From: Numida meleagris
Lineage: Eukaryota; Chordata; Aves; Galliformes; Numididae
Assembly: GCF_002078875.1 (NCBI RefSeq)
Contig: NC_034414.1
Coordinates: 6,888,965-6,952,964, forward strand
Direction: 5' to 3'
Length of the DNA stretch: 64,000 nt
A model generated the notes under the pieces. It ran no database searches, had not been told where the DNA came from, and saw nothing but the letters and a program-made list of their open reading frames with translations. The position numbers and the translations under genes were made by a program. How positions within the stretch are numbered: position 1 is the stretch's first letter; the number at the start of each line of letters is the position of its first letter. Shown here piece by piece: positions 48,401 through 61,720 of the stretch.

Positions 48401-49544
48401 GTGAGTATCATTTTTTTTCTTACTATTGTTGTACCACACAAACATGCTGAAGATATTTGAAGGTTGTTTCGGTGTTAGTTACACCTCACCAGGGTGAATT
48501 ACAACATATATACAGTACTGCTTATGTTCAGTATTGAAAATCTATGGATCCTTCTGCAAGTGCTATAAAGTACAAATGAATTCTAGAGATTTGCCTGATG
48601 TTCTGAGGTGTAATTATGTTTATTTGTAAAGATATTTTTTTTTCCTTTTTTTTTTTTTGCCTCTTCTCTTATTGAAAGCTTAGACTGGATTATCATGTAA
48701 AACTAGGAAATGAAGTTTAATGAAAAACACCACAAAAAATGCAGGACAGACTAAAATTTACAACCATGTTTACTATCATGCTAATCTAGCCGAAACTCAG
48801 TATTATTTTCATATAAAATCTTTTGAACGATTCTAGTTAATTCAATGAGCCCTGTATCTTCCTGCCAAAGAGATTGGTTAGATATTTAGACCTTAGTGTA
48901 TTCTGGAAATTTTGCAAGTTGATTATACAGCTAAAATACGTATTCTGAGCTTTGTCTATCAAATCCTGTCTACAGGATCAGTATTTTTATTGTAATAATC
49001 CAGGTAGCTGTAAATAGTGAAGTTACAAAAAAGTGTATTATGCGTTTATTCTTTCATTACTTATTCCACAGTCTGAGCAGTAAAGGCTAGGATATGTTTT
49101 GAGAATGAGAGTCACATTTATTGGTCTTTAAACTTTGTTAGGTTGTCTGTAGCTGATGTTCATGTGATCTTTTTATGTCTCTTTTTTTTTAATTTATTAC
49201 TTTCTGTCAGAGTACCATCACATAACTCAAATACAGTTTGTGTATCAGCTCATAGTTCTGATAGTCTAAGCAAAATTGCTTACATTGATTATTTAGTACA
49301 TTTTAAGTTGAACAATACCATTGTTCAAATATTATTTGTCAGCATAATGCATAGGAGATGAAATAAGCCGAAGTGAGTAATTGCAAAAATGTTCTTCCAC
49401 GCTATTGCATGATTTAGATATCTGCTGAGTGTCACACTTCATATGCAATGTTAGTATGCATTTAGCTAGTGGTTGGAAATAGGAAATAGAAAATGATTGA
49501 AAAACTATGAATTTACTGTGACTTAGTGATGTAATAGATGGAAA

Positions 49545-50490
49545 AATGCCCTGATGGACTGGCTGACGAGTCTGTCTCAAAGGGTTATAGTCAGTGGTGT
49601 TCCATCAAACTACCAGTCAGTTACTGCTGGGGTTCTGCAGGGCTCTGTTTTGGGTCCAGTTCTCTTTAATGTTTTTATCAATGACTTGGATCCAGGACTT
49701 GAAGGTACACTAAGTAAATCTGTAGATGTCTCTAAACTGGGAGGAGCTGTTGATTCTGTCAGGGGCAGAGAGGCAATAAGAGAGAGATCTTGACAAACTG
49801 AGGTCTGGGCAATCATCAACCACATGGGATTTAATTCTGCATCTGAGATGGGACATCCCTGGCTCTGTCTACAGATGATCTGGAGGTTCTGGACGACAGG
49901 AACTTGGATCTGAGCCCTGGAGCCCAAAGGGCCAAATGCGTCCTTGGGGGCATCAGGCCCAACACTGCCACTGGGTGAGGGGAGGGATTGTCCTGCTCTG
50001 CTCTGCACTGTGTGGCCTCACCTCGAGCACTGGGTGTTGGTTTGGTGCCACAATATAAAAAGGACATAAACTATGTGAGAGCATCCAAAGGAGGGCTACA
50101 AAGATGGTGAAGGGTCTGGAGGGCAAGACATTTGAGGAGTGGCTGAGGGGAGGGAGGCATCATGGTGCCTACAAGCTCCTCACAGGGAGCGGAGGGGCAG
50201 CACTGAGCTCTGCTATCTAGTGGCAGTGACAGGGCCTAAGGAAATGGCGTGGAGCTGCGACAGGTGGGGTTAGGGAAAGGTTCTGCACCAGAGGGTGGTC
50301 AGGCCCTGAAACAGACTGCCCAGGGCAGTGGGCACAGCTCCAAGCTGCCTGAGTTCAAGGAGCATTTGGACACCGCTCTCAGAGATAGGGTTTGGGTTTT
50401 GGGTGGTCCTGTGTGGAGCCAGGGGTTGGACTCAGTGGTCCCTGTGGGTCCCGTCCAACTCAGGATAGTCTTTGATTCCTTGAAAAAAAC
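49545..50490 (+). mobile_element. CR1 LINE fragment, sense, reverse transcriptase to 3' end
   Basis: In the + strand it opens with a reverse transcriptase segment ([38 protein letters not shown], then LGGAVDSVRGREAI). The catalytic FADD motif is degraded here to SVDVSKL. It continues through the LINE ORF2 C-terminal region with several stops and frameshifts (NRLPRAVGTAP-like piece near 50310) and ends CAACTCAGGATAGTCTTTGA TTCC, a CR1 tail. It is about 950 bp and 5'-truncated. It is in the same orientation as SPON1 and belongs to a different CR1 subfamily from the 42796 copy, judging by sequence. Confidence 0.9.
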
Positions 50491-50714
50491 CACCACATAA
50501 TATTAGTAGGATTAATCTGAGTAAAAACAGCTGATAAGGCTTTGCATTGAAATTCCTAAAAGTTGATAAGATCTTTTACCCAGATGTAGTGATATAAAAA
50601 ATGAAAATCATTAACGTTATTCTTTAAAACTTTGAATTTGTGTAGTAGTTACATTAAATTACTATTTGTGATGGTCTGTAGTAAATCACTTAGCATTTGC
50701 CAAGCCATTATGCT

Positions 50715-50780
50715 GTGACAGGGGGGCTGGAACTAGGTGATCTTTGAGGTCCTTTGCAACCCAAACTGTTCTATGATTCC
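50715..50780 (+). mobile_element. CR1 LINE 3' end scrap
   Basis: GGGGGGCTGGAACTAGGTGA, TCTTTGAGGTCCTTTGCAAC and CCAAACTGTTCTATGATTCC form the last ~65 bp of a CR1 element, including the tail motif. Confidence 0.9.
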
Positions 50781-51164
50781 TAAAAAATATCTGCTTTATT
50801 TTTATGCCAACAGTGAGGCTGAAATAGAAGCTGATCATAAAAGTTCCATTTCTTTTCTTTAAATTAACTTCTGAGTCACTTTAAAGATTGCCAATAATAT
50901 GTATTGTGTTGCTTAGCTTTTCTCCGAAGAGAATATAGTATTTTGTTTTGTTATCAAACAAAATGTTTCTGGAAGGTACCATGCAAAACTGTTAATCCTA
51001 GGAAACTCTTGTGGGTTTTCACAGATTCTGTGAATTAGGAATAATTTATTATATTGCTGCAACTGAAACACATCTGCACTATGAAATTTTAAAAGTGTAG
51101 CTGGTATTTATGAATCATTAGGCTCTCTAAAGCATTGCTCAGAAAAAAACCACCACAACACTGT

Positions 51165-51240
51165 CTTGTAATTGTAGAACGACTTGGGCTGGGAGGGATG
51201 TTAAAGGTCATCTAGCTCTAACAATCTTGTTCTGAGTGTG
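51165..51240 (-). mobile_element. CR1 LINE 3' end scrap
   Basis: ATTGTAGAACGACTTGGGCT then GGGAGGGATGTTAAAGGTCA and TCTAGCTCTAACAATCTTGT read as the reversed CR1 tail segment, about 75 bp and degraded. Confidence 0.75.
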
Positions 51241-54187
51241 CCGGCCGTAGAGTGGGTGGAGAGAGGTGTATCCTGACCGCCTGTAGAAGAGTTTCAGAAG
51301 GTAATTCTTGAAACAACTTCCCTTTCACGAAACTCAGACAGAAAACTTTTGATTAAACTGGTAAACTGAGGCTCAAGAAAATCAAGCATGGTTTTCAGGT
51401 GATTTTTACACATCTTTATGGCTCCTAATATGAGAATTAGTGGAAGTTGAATATTTCACTTCTTATTAAATCTGGCTCAGTGGGAACTATCAAATTTCCT
51501 ATCACATTTTTCTGGGCAGAAAGGTTTGCATTTTCATAAACCCTGAGCTTCAAAGCACTTGTTATCTCTGGGTATTGTCCATATATGATATATATATACT
51601 CTCCAGTATAATTTCATTTTTTTAATATTTCCTGATTTCATCTTCACAGCGTGTCAGAGAAAATATATATATGCATATACATGTATAAATTGAGGAATTA
51701 CTTATACTAAAATGAAGTGAAATAACACCATTGTTAAGCTGTCTGTATTCTGTTTGCTGTTTTAGCAGTTGGATAGTGACAGATTGGTGATACAAAATAG
51801 TTGTGGTCCGACACGTTTTGAAGTTTCTTTGGTGCTTAGCGGAAAAAGTTTAACAAATGATTGAGTGGTCTATTCTCATAAAAACAGAACCTTCAAAGTG
51901 AAGGGTGAAACATTTGGAAATGTCTCACAGATTTCGTAAAAATGTTTTGGGAAAATGTAGCATATGCTTTGAATAGGTCTTCTGGGCAAGTCTGTGGGCC
52001 ACCTGCATTGTGTGGAGAGCCAGTTGCTTTAGGAAGGGTGTTGGAGGGGAGAAGCTGGGCTCTGGTTGCAAAGACACTGAACAGTCTTGCCCCGTTTAGG
52101 GCAGGGAGGGAAAGAAGCTGTGGAGCACATGGAACAATTAATTTTACTGAAGACTTCAGAGCTCTCCGATTCTTTGTAGTGACACGTTTTTCTTTTTTAG
52201 GGACTATATGGAACCATCTCTTTCAAAAAGTTTCAATGTCACTTAATGCATTTCAGGGAAAGCTGAATGGGCACTGCTCTATGGGCAGTGAAATGATTTA
52301 GACCTGTGCGTTAGGAAGAAAAAATGGGCAGTGCCTTCACTGAAGCCAAATGACAGTCTCTCTCTGTGGTTTGAAAAGGCTCTGCTTGAGAAGGAATTAC
52401 TAGATCATGCATTAAGAAAGCAGCAACGCAGTCTCTTATTGAGGAAAGTGGTGTAGTGGAGTTTAGCTTCTCTTTTTCTCCATTTAAGGCACGATTGCTG
52501 ATTAGTTTTATTGTTCTCTGAAAATGTCAAACCTGCTATAATTCAGAGCTCAGTGAGTTTATTTATGTCCGAGGGAAAAGGTGGAGGCTCTGTTCACTGT
52601 GCTTTTAGGCCACCTTCCCTCATCTATCTATTCTGCTTTTACTACACTTTTCTAGCTTTCTTTCCCTGCCATTGTTTTTCTTTTTTTTCTAATCTATTTT
52701 TTATTCTCCTGTGCTTATGTTCCTGCATCTGACTTTATCTATTCAATTCTCTACACTGTCTTTTTCAATTTCATCATCCCACTTTTCATATTTTCAATTT
52801 GCATTCCTTTTGTTTACTTCATTATTCATTTTTCATTCATTTATTCTAGTTTTCAGCTGTTTTTATCTCTCCTCTCTCTCCATTTTGCATTGCAAAGAAA
52901 CATGTTAAATATTGTCTCACTCTGTCATTCTGTCTCCCTGATCTCCTACGGTCTTTGCACTGTTACCGGACTGTCTACTTATGTGAGTAGTTCATTTTCT
53001 CATCCTTTTCCTTTAACCTGATATCTTTGCAGAGTGCTATTTGACACTTTATGAATTCATTTTTATTTCCAATAGTATGGGACTTCTGTGACTCCTTTCT
53101 GCTCAAATCTCTTTTCAATTCCATCAGACTTCTCTGACATTTTTTTCTTTAAACTTTTACACTTTTCCTGCTTATTAAGACAAGAAACCAGAACGGGAAT
53201 CCATTTGCCTATCTCTGCAGTTCTTACACTTGGGGAAAATGGGGCAAGTAAACCAAGCAGCTATAGAAGCCCCAAAATTTACTCCTTCACTTCCTTCCTA
53301 AGTTAAAGGGAACCGCTGTTAAGGGTTGAGGGGAAAGTAAGAGGCAGCACCATGTACGTATAATGTAAATATGCAGAAACAGAAAAAACAGCTACATCTG
53401 TGTTCGTTAGACCAATTCTCTACCAATATTTCAGAAGTTTCTTGGAAGGAAAGCTGAGCTCAGTTTGCCAATAGGAAACAAACTTTCCATCTCTATTTAG
53501 CCAGGAAGCTGCGCAAAGGGAGTTTTGTAGCTCTAAGCCCTTTGTATCTCTTCCTGATAATGTTTTGGCACAAAGCTATATACAAAAACCTGAAACGCTC
53601 ACTGATAATATAGTCATACTTATGTCTAGCCCTTTCTGGTACTCTGCTGTCACCACCCAATCACGAATCTAGTGGACTGTTGCAAGAAACTAGTATCTAT
53701 CAGTAAGGAAATGAGTTGCTGAAATCTTTGACTCCTCGCAAGTTTCATCCTTATGAACACTTCATGTGAAAACCTAAAATTAAAAGATTTTTAAACATTC
53801 TGAAGAAGTTCAAATGAAGACAAATTATACTAAGCCCATACTAAACTGTCTGTCTAGAAGAGATGCTTGATCAGCTGTACTATCTTTCTTTTCATTTCTG
53901 TCTATGTTACGTTCAATAATTACTAACACACTATATTGTATTTCTGTAGTTGACTATTTTGGTTCTCAAAAAATGAGATGCATTGATGTAGTAAGAACTG
54001 ACAGCGTGCAGCACATGCAGTAGTTTGGTACACATGAGGACTGGGAAGTTCAAGCCCTTCATTTTAATAAAAGACTAGGAATTTGACTTTGAGCCTCTTT
54101 TGATGATAGCAAGTGTTAATGTTAGAAGAACAAATATGTTATTGCTCTCTTAATTTTCTCTTTTTTTTTTTTTTTTCTTCCTGAAAG

Positions 54188-54336
54188 GGCGCACCAACCA
54201 CTGGTCTGCGATCATTGGTAGTTCTCACTCAAAGAACTACATCCTTTGGGAGTATGGAGGATATGCTAGTGAAGGTGTCAAGCAAGTTGCAGAGCTGGGA
54301 TCCCCAGTCAAGATGGAAGAAGAAATTCGACAACAA
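54188..54336 (+). CDS. SPON1: SPON1 internal exon, N-terminal part of spondin_N domain
   Basis: The 149-nt exon follows a very long T tract and acceptor CTTCCTGAAAG, and precedes the donor GTAGGT at 54337. It completes an arginine codon and reads RTNHWSAIIGSSHSKNYILW, then EYGGYASEGVKQVAELGSPV and KMEEEIRQQ, ending in phase 0. This is the well-conserved early spondin_N segment of F-spondin. Phase is 2 + 147, so the four exons in the window total 480 nt or 160 codons without a stop. The remaining spondin_N domain and the thrombospondin type 1 repeats must lie beyond the right edge, since no matching exon is visible in the following 9.6 kb. Confidence 0.97.
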
Positions 54337-55859
54337 GTAGGTGTAATTTAATGTGTACTTTAAAAAGAATGCATCCTACTTTGGATTCAGTGAAGTAAAT
54401 CAAGCAAACTGCCTGTCTTTGAACACTCATTCTTACTCTGAATTTTTTTCTCAGAAAGGACAAGTAAGTTGTAGTGTAATGTATTTAGAAGATACCTGTG
54501 TTATTCAAGACATAACTTAGAAGTACGCGAGTAAAATGCATCTTCTTTGTCTTAATCATGAAAACATACTGAGTTTCTTAAAGGAAAAACTTGAAAATGG
54601 CAAGCAGCGTGCCATTTTTCTTTTTGCAGTGGTGAACTTTGGTGTGTAATGTCTTAATATTAATAGATTTTTTTTTTTTCTTCTGGTACATATCTTATTT
54701 GCAGTTAGCTGCAGATTAATCCACCTTAGAAATGTTCTTACAGGAGAGTGAGGTAATTTTTGTTGCTGAGTAGGAAGACTTTACATAATTGCACTAATAA
54801 AACTTGATGAAACAGGTTTATGGTTAAGGGCAAAAGAGCCTTTACAGTATATCATCCTACAGGGGACTGACTTAGCTGAGTAGAAATCAATCTTTCAAAT
54901 AGTTTATAGATGATTTTCATTTTGTTACATCAAGTAGAAAGCAACCAAATAAAGTATACTGGGGTATAGTGATGATTGTTATTAGAATGTCTACCTCCAT
55001 GAAATTCAAGAACTCACTAGAAATAGAGCTCATCAATGAGAGATAGAGAGGGAGAGAGAAGATGTAGATATTAGCACATATAATAATGCTATATGGATAA
55101 TTTTATATGTAAGTATGCATGTGGGTAAATGTATGTGTAGTGTGTATAGTTATGATTGCACCGCATGGGAGAGAAAAAATAAATTGTCCCTGCTGGCTTA
55201 TGACCTTATACAGACAAGACATGTGCCAAGGGTGTTGTGTTAGGCAGCGTTCAGTAAGAAACGTTAAGGCCGAAAAGGTGAAGACAGATCTGATTTGCTA
55301 GAGTCACTTTCTCTCAGTCCTCTTTCCTGAATGAGGAGGGGCAACAGGTACACTCTTGTTTTGATGCTTCATTGAACTGCTTCACTGTTTCACCTTCAGT
55401 ATGCTGAAAGGCAAGGTTGAATCTTTAATTGAAATGTAATGTTTAAATGTAATTCTTGGGCACAAACAAAATTGGCTTGCTATCTTTGTACTAAAAAACA
55501 GAGCACTTCTTTGTACAGTCTTTACAAACGTCTTATAATGAAAGTTTGGTGCACCTGAATGTAACTGTATGAAAGTGGCATGCTTCAGAAACAGCAGGGA
55601 GGAGGGAAGAGTATAGGATGAAGTGCAAGTAGAGATGTAATCGTGAAAGATCATGCTGAGCAGTGGTGGAAGAGATAGTGAATTTGAAGGTAAGATGGAG
55701 AAGATGAAAATGGCGACGACTCATTCTGCTTTCCAGAAAACGTATTCTCTGTTTTTATGGAGCATATATTTGCAAAGAAGAGAGGGATTTATATACTGGC
55801 TTCAGTTCAGAGGTGATTGTGACTTTCAGAGAACATAACATAGCTAACTGGCTGCAAAT

Positions 55860-55990
55860 AAGGCCGGATTGGACGGGAATTTAGTCATCCTAGTCTAGTG
55901 GAAAGTGTCCTTGCCCATGGCAGAGAGTTGGAAATAGATGATCTTTATTGTTCCTTCCAGCACAAACCATTCTGTAGTTCTCTGAATCTC
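55860..55990 (+). mobile_element. CR1 LINE 3' end
   Basis: AGGCCGGATTGGACGGGAAT, then GTCTAGTGGAAAGTGTCCTT, GTTGGAAATAGATGATCTTT, and CACAAACCATTCTGTAGTTC form the typical last ~130 bp of a CR1 element, ending at a degenerate tail TCTCTGAATCTC. Confidence 0.9.
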
Positions 55991-58007
55991 ACGGCTGCTG
56001 AGGTCACATGTGAGATTAGTGAATGCTGTAGTTCCTTTGAGCATCAGGCCTACCTGCCTGTGTCAAACCTGTAACAATTCCTGTTTCCCTTTTTACAATT
56101 TACTGTACACCACTTGAACCAATGAGTTGATGTTGTGGCTGGAGAACAGTGCAGCATCTCAGCACACACTGTAACATTTTTATCAAGTTAATTTGATCTT
56201 TTGTTTCTTTTCAGTATGCTTAACCTGGACTAATATTTCTGAGAAGTACCGAGGTTAAAATTCTACAACCTGAGAACAGAGCTAGTAATGTGAGGAGCTA
56301 TTTTGTGGATGCTTATTGAGGCTCTGGTTTTCTTTACTGCACTTTTTTCATTGCAGTATCCCCTACTCGCTTTAAAATCGGGTAATGTCATTTCCTTCCC
56401 CACGCTTCCCAAGCAACCTCCAGATCTATTTCCCTTCTTTCCCACTTCATATTCCTCCTGGGGCTTGGAAATCTGTTGCATCTGCCATGTTTGCTGTGCC
56501 GTTTATTAGGTGAATACGTAGGAATGTATTTAGAAGACTTCACACTCTGTAAGGTTTTATTGAGACCCAAAAAATCTGATTGTTTTGATGACATTATTAC
56601 TAAAATTTTACTGTTCATATTTGAAAGGGAAAAAAAAAATCTTTTTTTTAATGAAGCTGTTTTCTTTAAATGGTGCTTTGTTAAGAAGTGCCCTTACGAT
56701 TGTGTCATTAACAAAAGATTCTCAAGCATGAACGCCTCTGTTCCCCATTTGACGGACTGCTGAATCATCATCAGCTTTTCTCCCTTGAACGCTCTGGTTT
56801 GTGTTGTTACTGTAAAGAGCCTTTGTGATATTTTTGCACGGATAGTCATGGGTGCTGCAAACTTGGTTTATAGTTTATAGTTTACTTTATAGCTTACTTG
56901 CTTTATAGTTTATATATCTAGAACTTAAAGAGACTAATCAACCTTTTTGGTAAGCTTTTTTGTGGCAGACTGGAAGGAAAACACAGAGCACATAAGAGTA
57001 TTTCTAAAAACAGTCTGACAAGTGATTGATGTGTAAAATAGGATAATTCATGCATTATGCTCCAGGGATTGTTCATGAACAAACAAGGGATGGAAAAGTA
57101 ATGGTGTGCACAAAAGAACATTCACCAACCTCTTGTATCTCTGAAATATGTTCACTATTTCACTTCTTAACATTTTGGTTGACACAAAGTCTGATTTGTC
57201 CAACATCTCTAACTTGAAAAACTACCTGGTCAGAAACAAATTCAGAATTTGAAAAGGGGAGTCTTGCATCTGTATTCTGATGGCTTTGTTTAAAAAAAAA
57301 AATTTAAATACGTAGGCATATAAAATAGATTGAAGTGTAGTGCCCAATGTAATATCATTGACAGTTGCAACAAGATGAAAACAAGGTGAAAGCAGTGACA
57401 ATCTTATTCCCCTTGGTTTCAGTGCCTCAAAAGAGAACTCATTTGGTTTTGCTTAATTGTTTTAGGAAGAATAATTTAGGAAAAATACTAAGTCATTTTA
57501 CCATCAAGATGTTTTAAAACTAAGATAAAAAATATTGCAGACCTTGCCATTATCTTTGGGAAATGCAGTTGGTATTTTCTCCTTATTGCCTGCTGACACA
57601 GAGATGGCATTCCCTTCAGGATTGGTTTAATGCTCTCTGAAATGTCAGTAAGTGGGATGACTTATCTTGTTGTCTTCAGTGGGCATAGACAGAGCTGATT
57701 GGCTCCAGACCTTTAGAAGAGCAAGTTAGATTTGTTTGTAGACAGGTACATTAGTAGATTTTTTGGATACATTATAATTTATGTGAAGACAATTTCCTAA
57801 TAGAAGGTGATACCTGAAATATCCCAAACTTTCTCCGGAAGAAAAAATGTTTTGAGTCTATCCAACTATCCATACATTTCCATACATTTATCTTTACAAA
57901 ATAGTTCTGGTTGTTTTTTTATTATATACATCCGTATGCTAATACAAACAAACAAAAAACAACAGGAAGCCAAATGGAAAGTAACTTCAACTTTGAATTG
58001 ATCCCAA

Positions 58008-58029
58008 TTTATTTATTTTATTTATTTTG
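58008..58029. repeat. (TTTA)n microsatellite
   Basis: ATTTATTTATTTTATTTATT-type run, an imperfect TTTA simple repeat. Confidence 0.75.
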
Positions 58030-61000
58030 AGAAATGGAATTTCAGTATTTCAGTTGAATAGCTACCATTTCATTACTGGTATTGTAACACAGCGCTGCAG
58101 TTTTCTGTGTAAAAATTGGGTCATTAGATTCTTCTATCTCAGTCTAGTAAAACACCTGGATTGCGAATAGGAATATCTGATACGTTGTTTACACCATTAT
58201 ATTACATGGCAAACTGTTACTGAGCTATTACTGATTACTGAAGCGGGCTCAAAATTCTAATTTTTTGGGGATTTTTTTTACTTATCTTTTATTGTATACT
58301 AATAGAAGTTAAAATTATCCTACCAACCAGGGAGGTTCAGCTGAGTGCTTGACAGAACAGCTAAAAATTGAGCACTTGAGCTTAGGAGAGCAGGTTACCC
58401 CTAATTACAGTTGAGAATAAGGCTGCTTTGCACTTGAAGGTTGTGACTGCTGCAGAAATAGCTCAGGCTGAGCTCATTTAAAGCAGCTAAAAATTACTGA
58501 AAATATGATGGCTTGGCCTTCATTGTACATGGTATCTTAGATTATTTTGCCTTGTGCTACTCCTGATATTTCTGCTACTATTGCAATTCATGGAAATGAT
58601 AAGAAATTGGCTGGCTTGGATGTCTTTTTGCCTACCCAAACCTACAGTGAATGGCATCACTGTACTTGCCAGGCCCCTCTATCTTGCAGAGATTTGACTT
58701 CTCAGCTGCTTTTCGGAGGCGTGTTTAGGAAATATTAGTATGACCATAAAGTTTAATGTGGATAGTACAGCCACTGTTTTTTTTTAATAGTCCAAAAACC
58801 CTTTAGGTTTCTGTGCAAAGTCCATAGAAACTTCCAGTGGATTTTGGACTCTGTCAAATAGTGAAGTAGTGAAGCCCTGTTCCAGCATGCTTTCCACATT
58901 AGTTACAGCCTGGCTGCATGTTTTTAATGCTGTGTTTAATCTAACTCTAGATAGATTCAGCTGCTTGATTGTAAATTTGTGTCTAAACTTCTTTTTGCTC
59001 TCTTAGATTTCTCTGCTGCTCTGTACATGCACCTCTGTCGTAAATTATAGTACTTTTTTTTTTTTCCTTTTGAAACTGTTAATAGCAGATTTGCCATCCT
59101 TTCCTCTTTTAAAATATCTGTTGTCTGTAATTTAAAACCTTTGGCATTTTGGTAATTAGAAAATTTGAAACGCCTTGTAATACTAAATTTCATCAATTAT
59201 TTCTGCCAAAAAAAGAATTTGTTATCTGTTTATGACATAAAGGGAAGTTCATCTACCAGAAAATATACAGTGGGGTTCAGACCACTTCTTCTAAGTTGAA
59301 CTCCATCTTCTAATCAGAGTTTCCAAAAGAAGTTCATTAAGATGATTCCCAGTTTGTGCTGTTTTCTTTGAAACAAGAAAACAAACAAAGCAGTTCATCC
59401 CAATTGCATTCTTTTTTAGTGCTTGTTGATAATAACCATTTACTTCTCTACTAAGAAACAAAGCTGATGTTGAATGCCACGGCATTTTTCTAGTCACAGA
59501 CAAATAAACATGATGCCAACATGTGTCAAAATGCAGCATTTGTTCCAAACAAACACACTTCAAAAAAGTGCCTTTTTTTTCTGAAGACTATTAAAACATT
59601 TAACAAACAAACAAAACCTTATTTTTCTTTTGTCTGACTAGTGATTTATGAGGTTGCTGCTCTTTAAAATGAAAGCAAGAAAGAAAATCAACTTTTTTCT
59701 GAACATGTGTTCTTTTGAAGACAGTGGAGAAAATACAAAAATTAATTTATCTTGCTTGTAGGTTTATATAAACAAAACAGGCACTGGGTGTTCCCATCGG
59801 AAAGCTATTCTCTAATTGGAATTACATTGTAAAAGCTTTGGTTGTGCAACTGTTTGGCACTCATGTTAATCACGTTTTAGCTTTAAAACTAACTATGCAT
59901 GTGAACGAGGTACCAAAAAGAAAAGAGACTCGACTTCAATGGTTTTAAAAAATACATCATCTTTTATTAAAAGAAAAAAATATTGTGGTTTTGGTGAAAA
60001 TAGTCCCTGTAAATAGTACAAAAAACATTTTTTCTCAAAGAAATGAGTTGTGAATAGTACAAAGAACCTTGATTTAGTCTAAGAGCCATTGAGGTCGCTC
60101 TTATGAAATGAAGCTTTGGCAAATAAATATTAGGTGATGCATTACTTCCTGGGACAAAACATGAAAGATTCTACATGCTTCTAGTAGTTCATACAGTCAG
60201 TCAATAAAAATGCATAGAAAAATGTGTGTTCATTTGAGTACTCTGCAAATATTGTTGTGCTATGGACAATCTCTTAAATGTTAGAGCACAATCCTGGCAC
60301 AGCCAGGCTGCGTGTGGTTCTTCTGCTCAGGGGGTTGTGAGAACTGGCATGGAACGTGTTTTGTGCAAAATGTCCTATGATTGCGGTTATCTGCCTGGTT
60401 TACAACACCAAAGAAAAACACCATTTTAAAATATTGTTTAGCTCTGGGTCAAAACTTGGGGAAATTAGTGGCTTGGTTAATGGTGTCTTTTCATGTTATC
60501 TAGTTGATTTTTGCAAGAGTTAGAGACAAAAAAAAAAAAAAAAGGAAAATGCTGTAAAAGTGACTGGAAACGGGCTCTGTTAGTAGAGTTTTAGAACACT
60601 GATTGCCAGTTGCCATGGGCCAGGCTTTGTGGTGTGTCTTTAATCCACTTGTGTTTGTATTAGGCGTGTGCAGGATCAGGCCAGATGCTTCATGTTTCCT
60701 GTCTGCTGCTATGGACCTGCCTGTGAAAATGGGACAGAATTTTTGCACTCGTGCGATCTAGGATTTGTAGAGCAGTCTGTCGTTCTGCTGGGTGGTGTTT
60801 AGACATTTCCTTTGCAAAACTCAGCCTTCATGACCAAGCATGATCGTGCTGCAAAGAGGCAGGCGGATGCGTCATGCTCTCAGGGGCTCTGAGTGCTGTG
60901 GTGCACCTTGCACTGCAGAAAATCTCTTCAGCTACTTACGTCAGGAAATGCTTCTGGATGTTGTCAGCACTGAACACACATCTGTTAGGACTCTGTTTTC

Positions 61001-61702
61001 ACGTGGAACAATTGCACATTGACTTGAGCATGTTGCAGGTAGCTATGCTGTAGCATCTAAGGTCCTTCTCCCTCCCTGTGCTGAGTCCCTTGCCGCTGTT
61101 CTGGCTGCAAGCCCATCTCTGGCAGGCTCAGAAATAGGCAGTTTCCCCCCAGTGAAAGTGGCCTCTGAGCCCATGTTTCCATTCTTAGAGATAGATAATT
61201 TTGAGGAGTGCTGTTCTATCGATGCTGCTGCTGGCCTCGTTACCTTCCTCAGAGGCTGCTGACAAGGAGCCTTGACTATGCTGGTGATAGACAAGAGGAG
61301 GAGACATGGAGAAAAAAAATATCTTTAGCCTTATTTTGTATGTTTTATGCTCTTAATAGCATTTACTATTTGATGATAAAGCTGAAGGCTGCAAGCTCTC
61401 ATCTTGCTTTATGAATTCCAGAGGTTTCACACCTCTGTATGAGGTTGTATGAGTCTTTGAAGTTTTCCTCTCTGTATAATTACCCAGTTATTGATTCAAA
61501 ACAATTTGTATAACTAAACAAGGAATTAATGTTTTAACAGTTAGTTCAACAGTTAGTTTTCTTTTCATTTGCCTTAAGTTGCCTTGCTGCCTGTTTTCCT
61601 CCAGCTACTGCATTTCTTATGTAAAGTGAGAAGAAATATGTTTCAATACAATCCAATAATCGGGTTCTCTCGGCATTAAAAACAGTCAAACTAGATAGTT
61701 TG

Positions 61703-61720
61703 TTTTTTTTTTTTTTTTTT
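61703..61720. repeat. Poly-T tract
   Basis: Uninterrupted run of T preceded by GTTTG and followed by AAGCAGG; simple low-complexity tract, possibly an old retroposon tail, though no element is recognisable beside it. Confidence 0.7.

Larger units (their letters stand above)
48401..54187 (+). other. SPON1: SPON1 intron, 5.8 kb
   Basis: GTGAGT to CTGAAAG intron with phase 1. It carries a long sense CR1 (about 49545-50490), two short CR1 3' ends (about 50715-50780 and 51165-51240), AT-rich microsatellite-like runs at 51579-51600 and 51662-51690, and a strongly pyrimidine-biased stretch at about 52600-53190. Confidence 0.9.

Noticed and set aside
49610..50008. A 132-codon - strand open frame
   Set aside because: It is the antisense shadow of the sense CR1 at 49545-50490.
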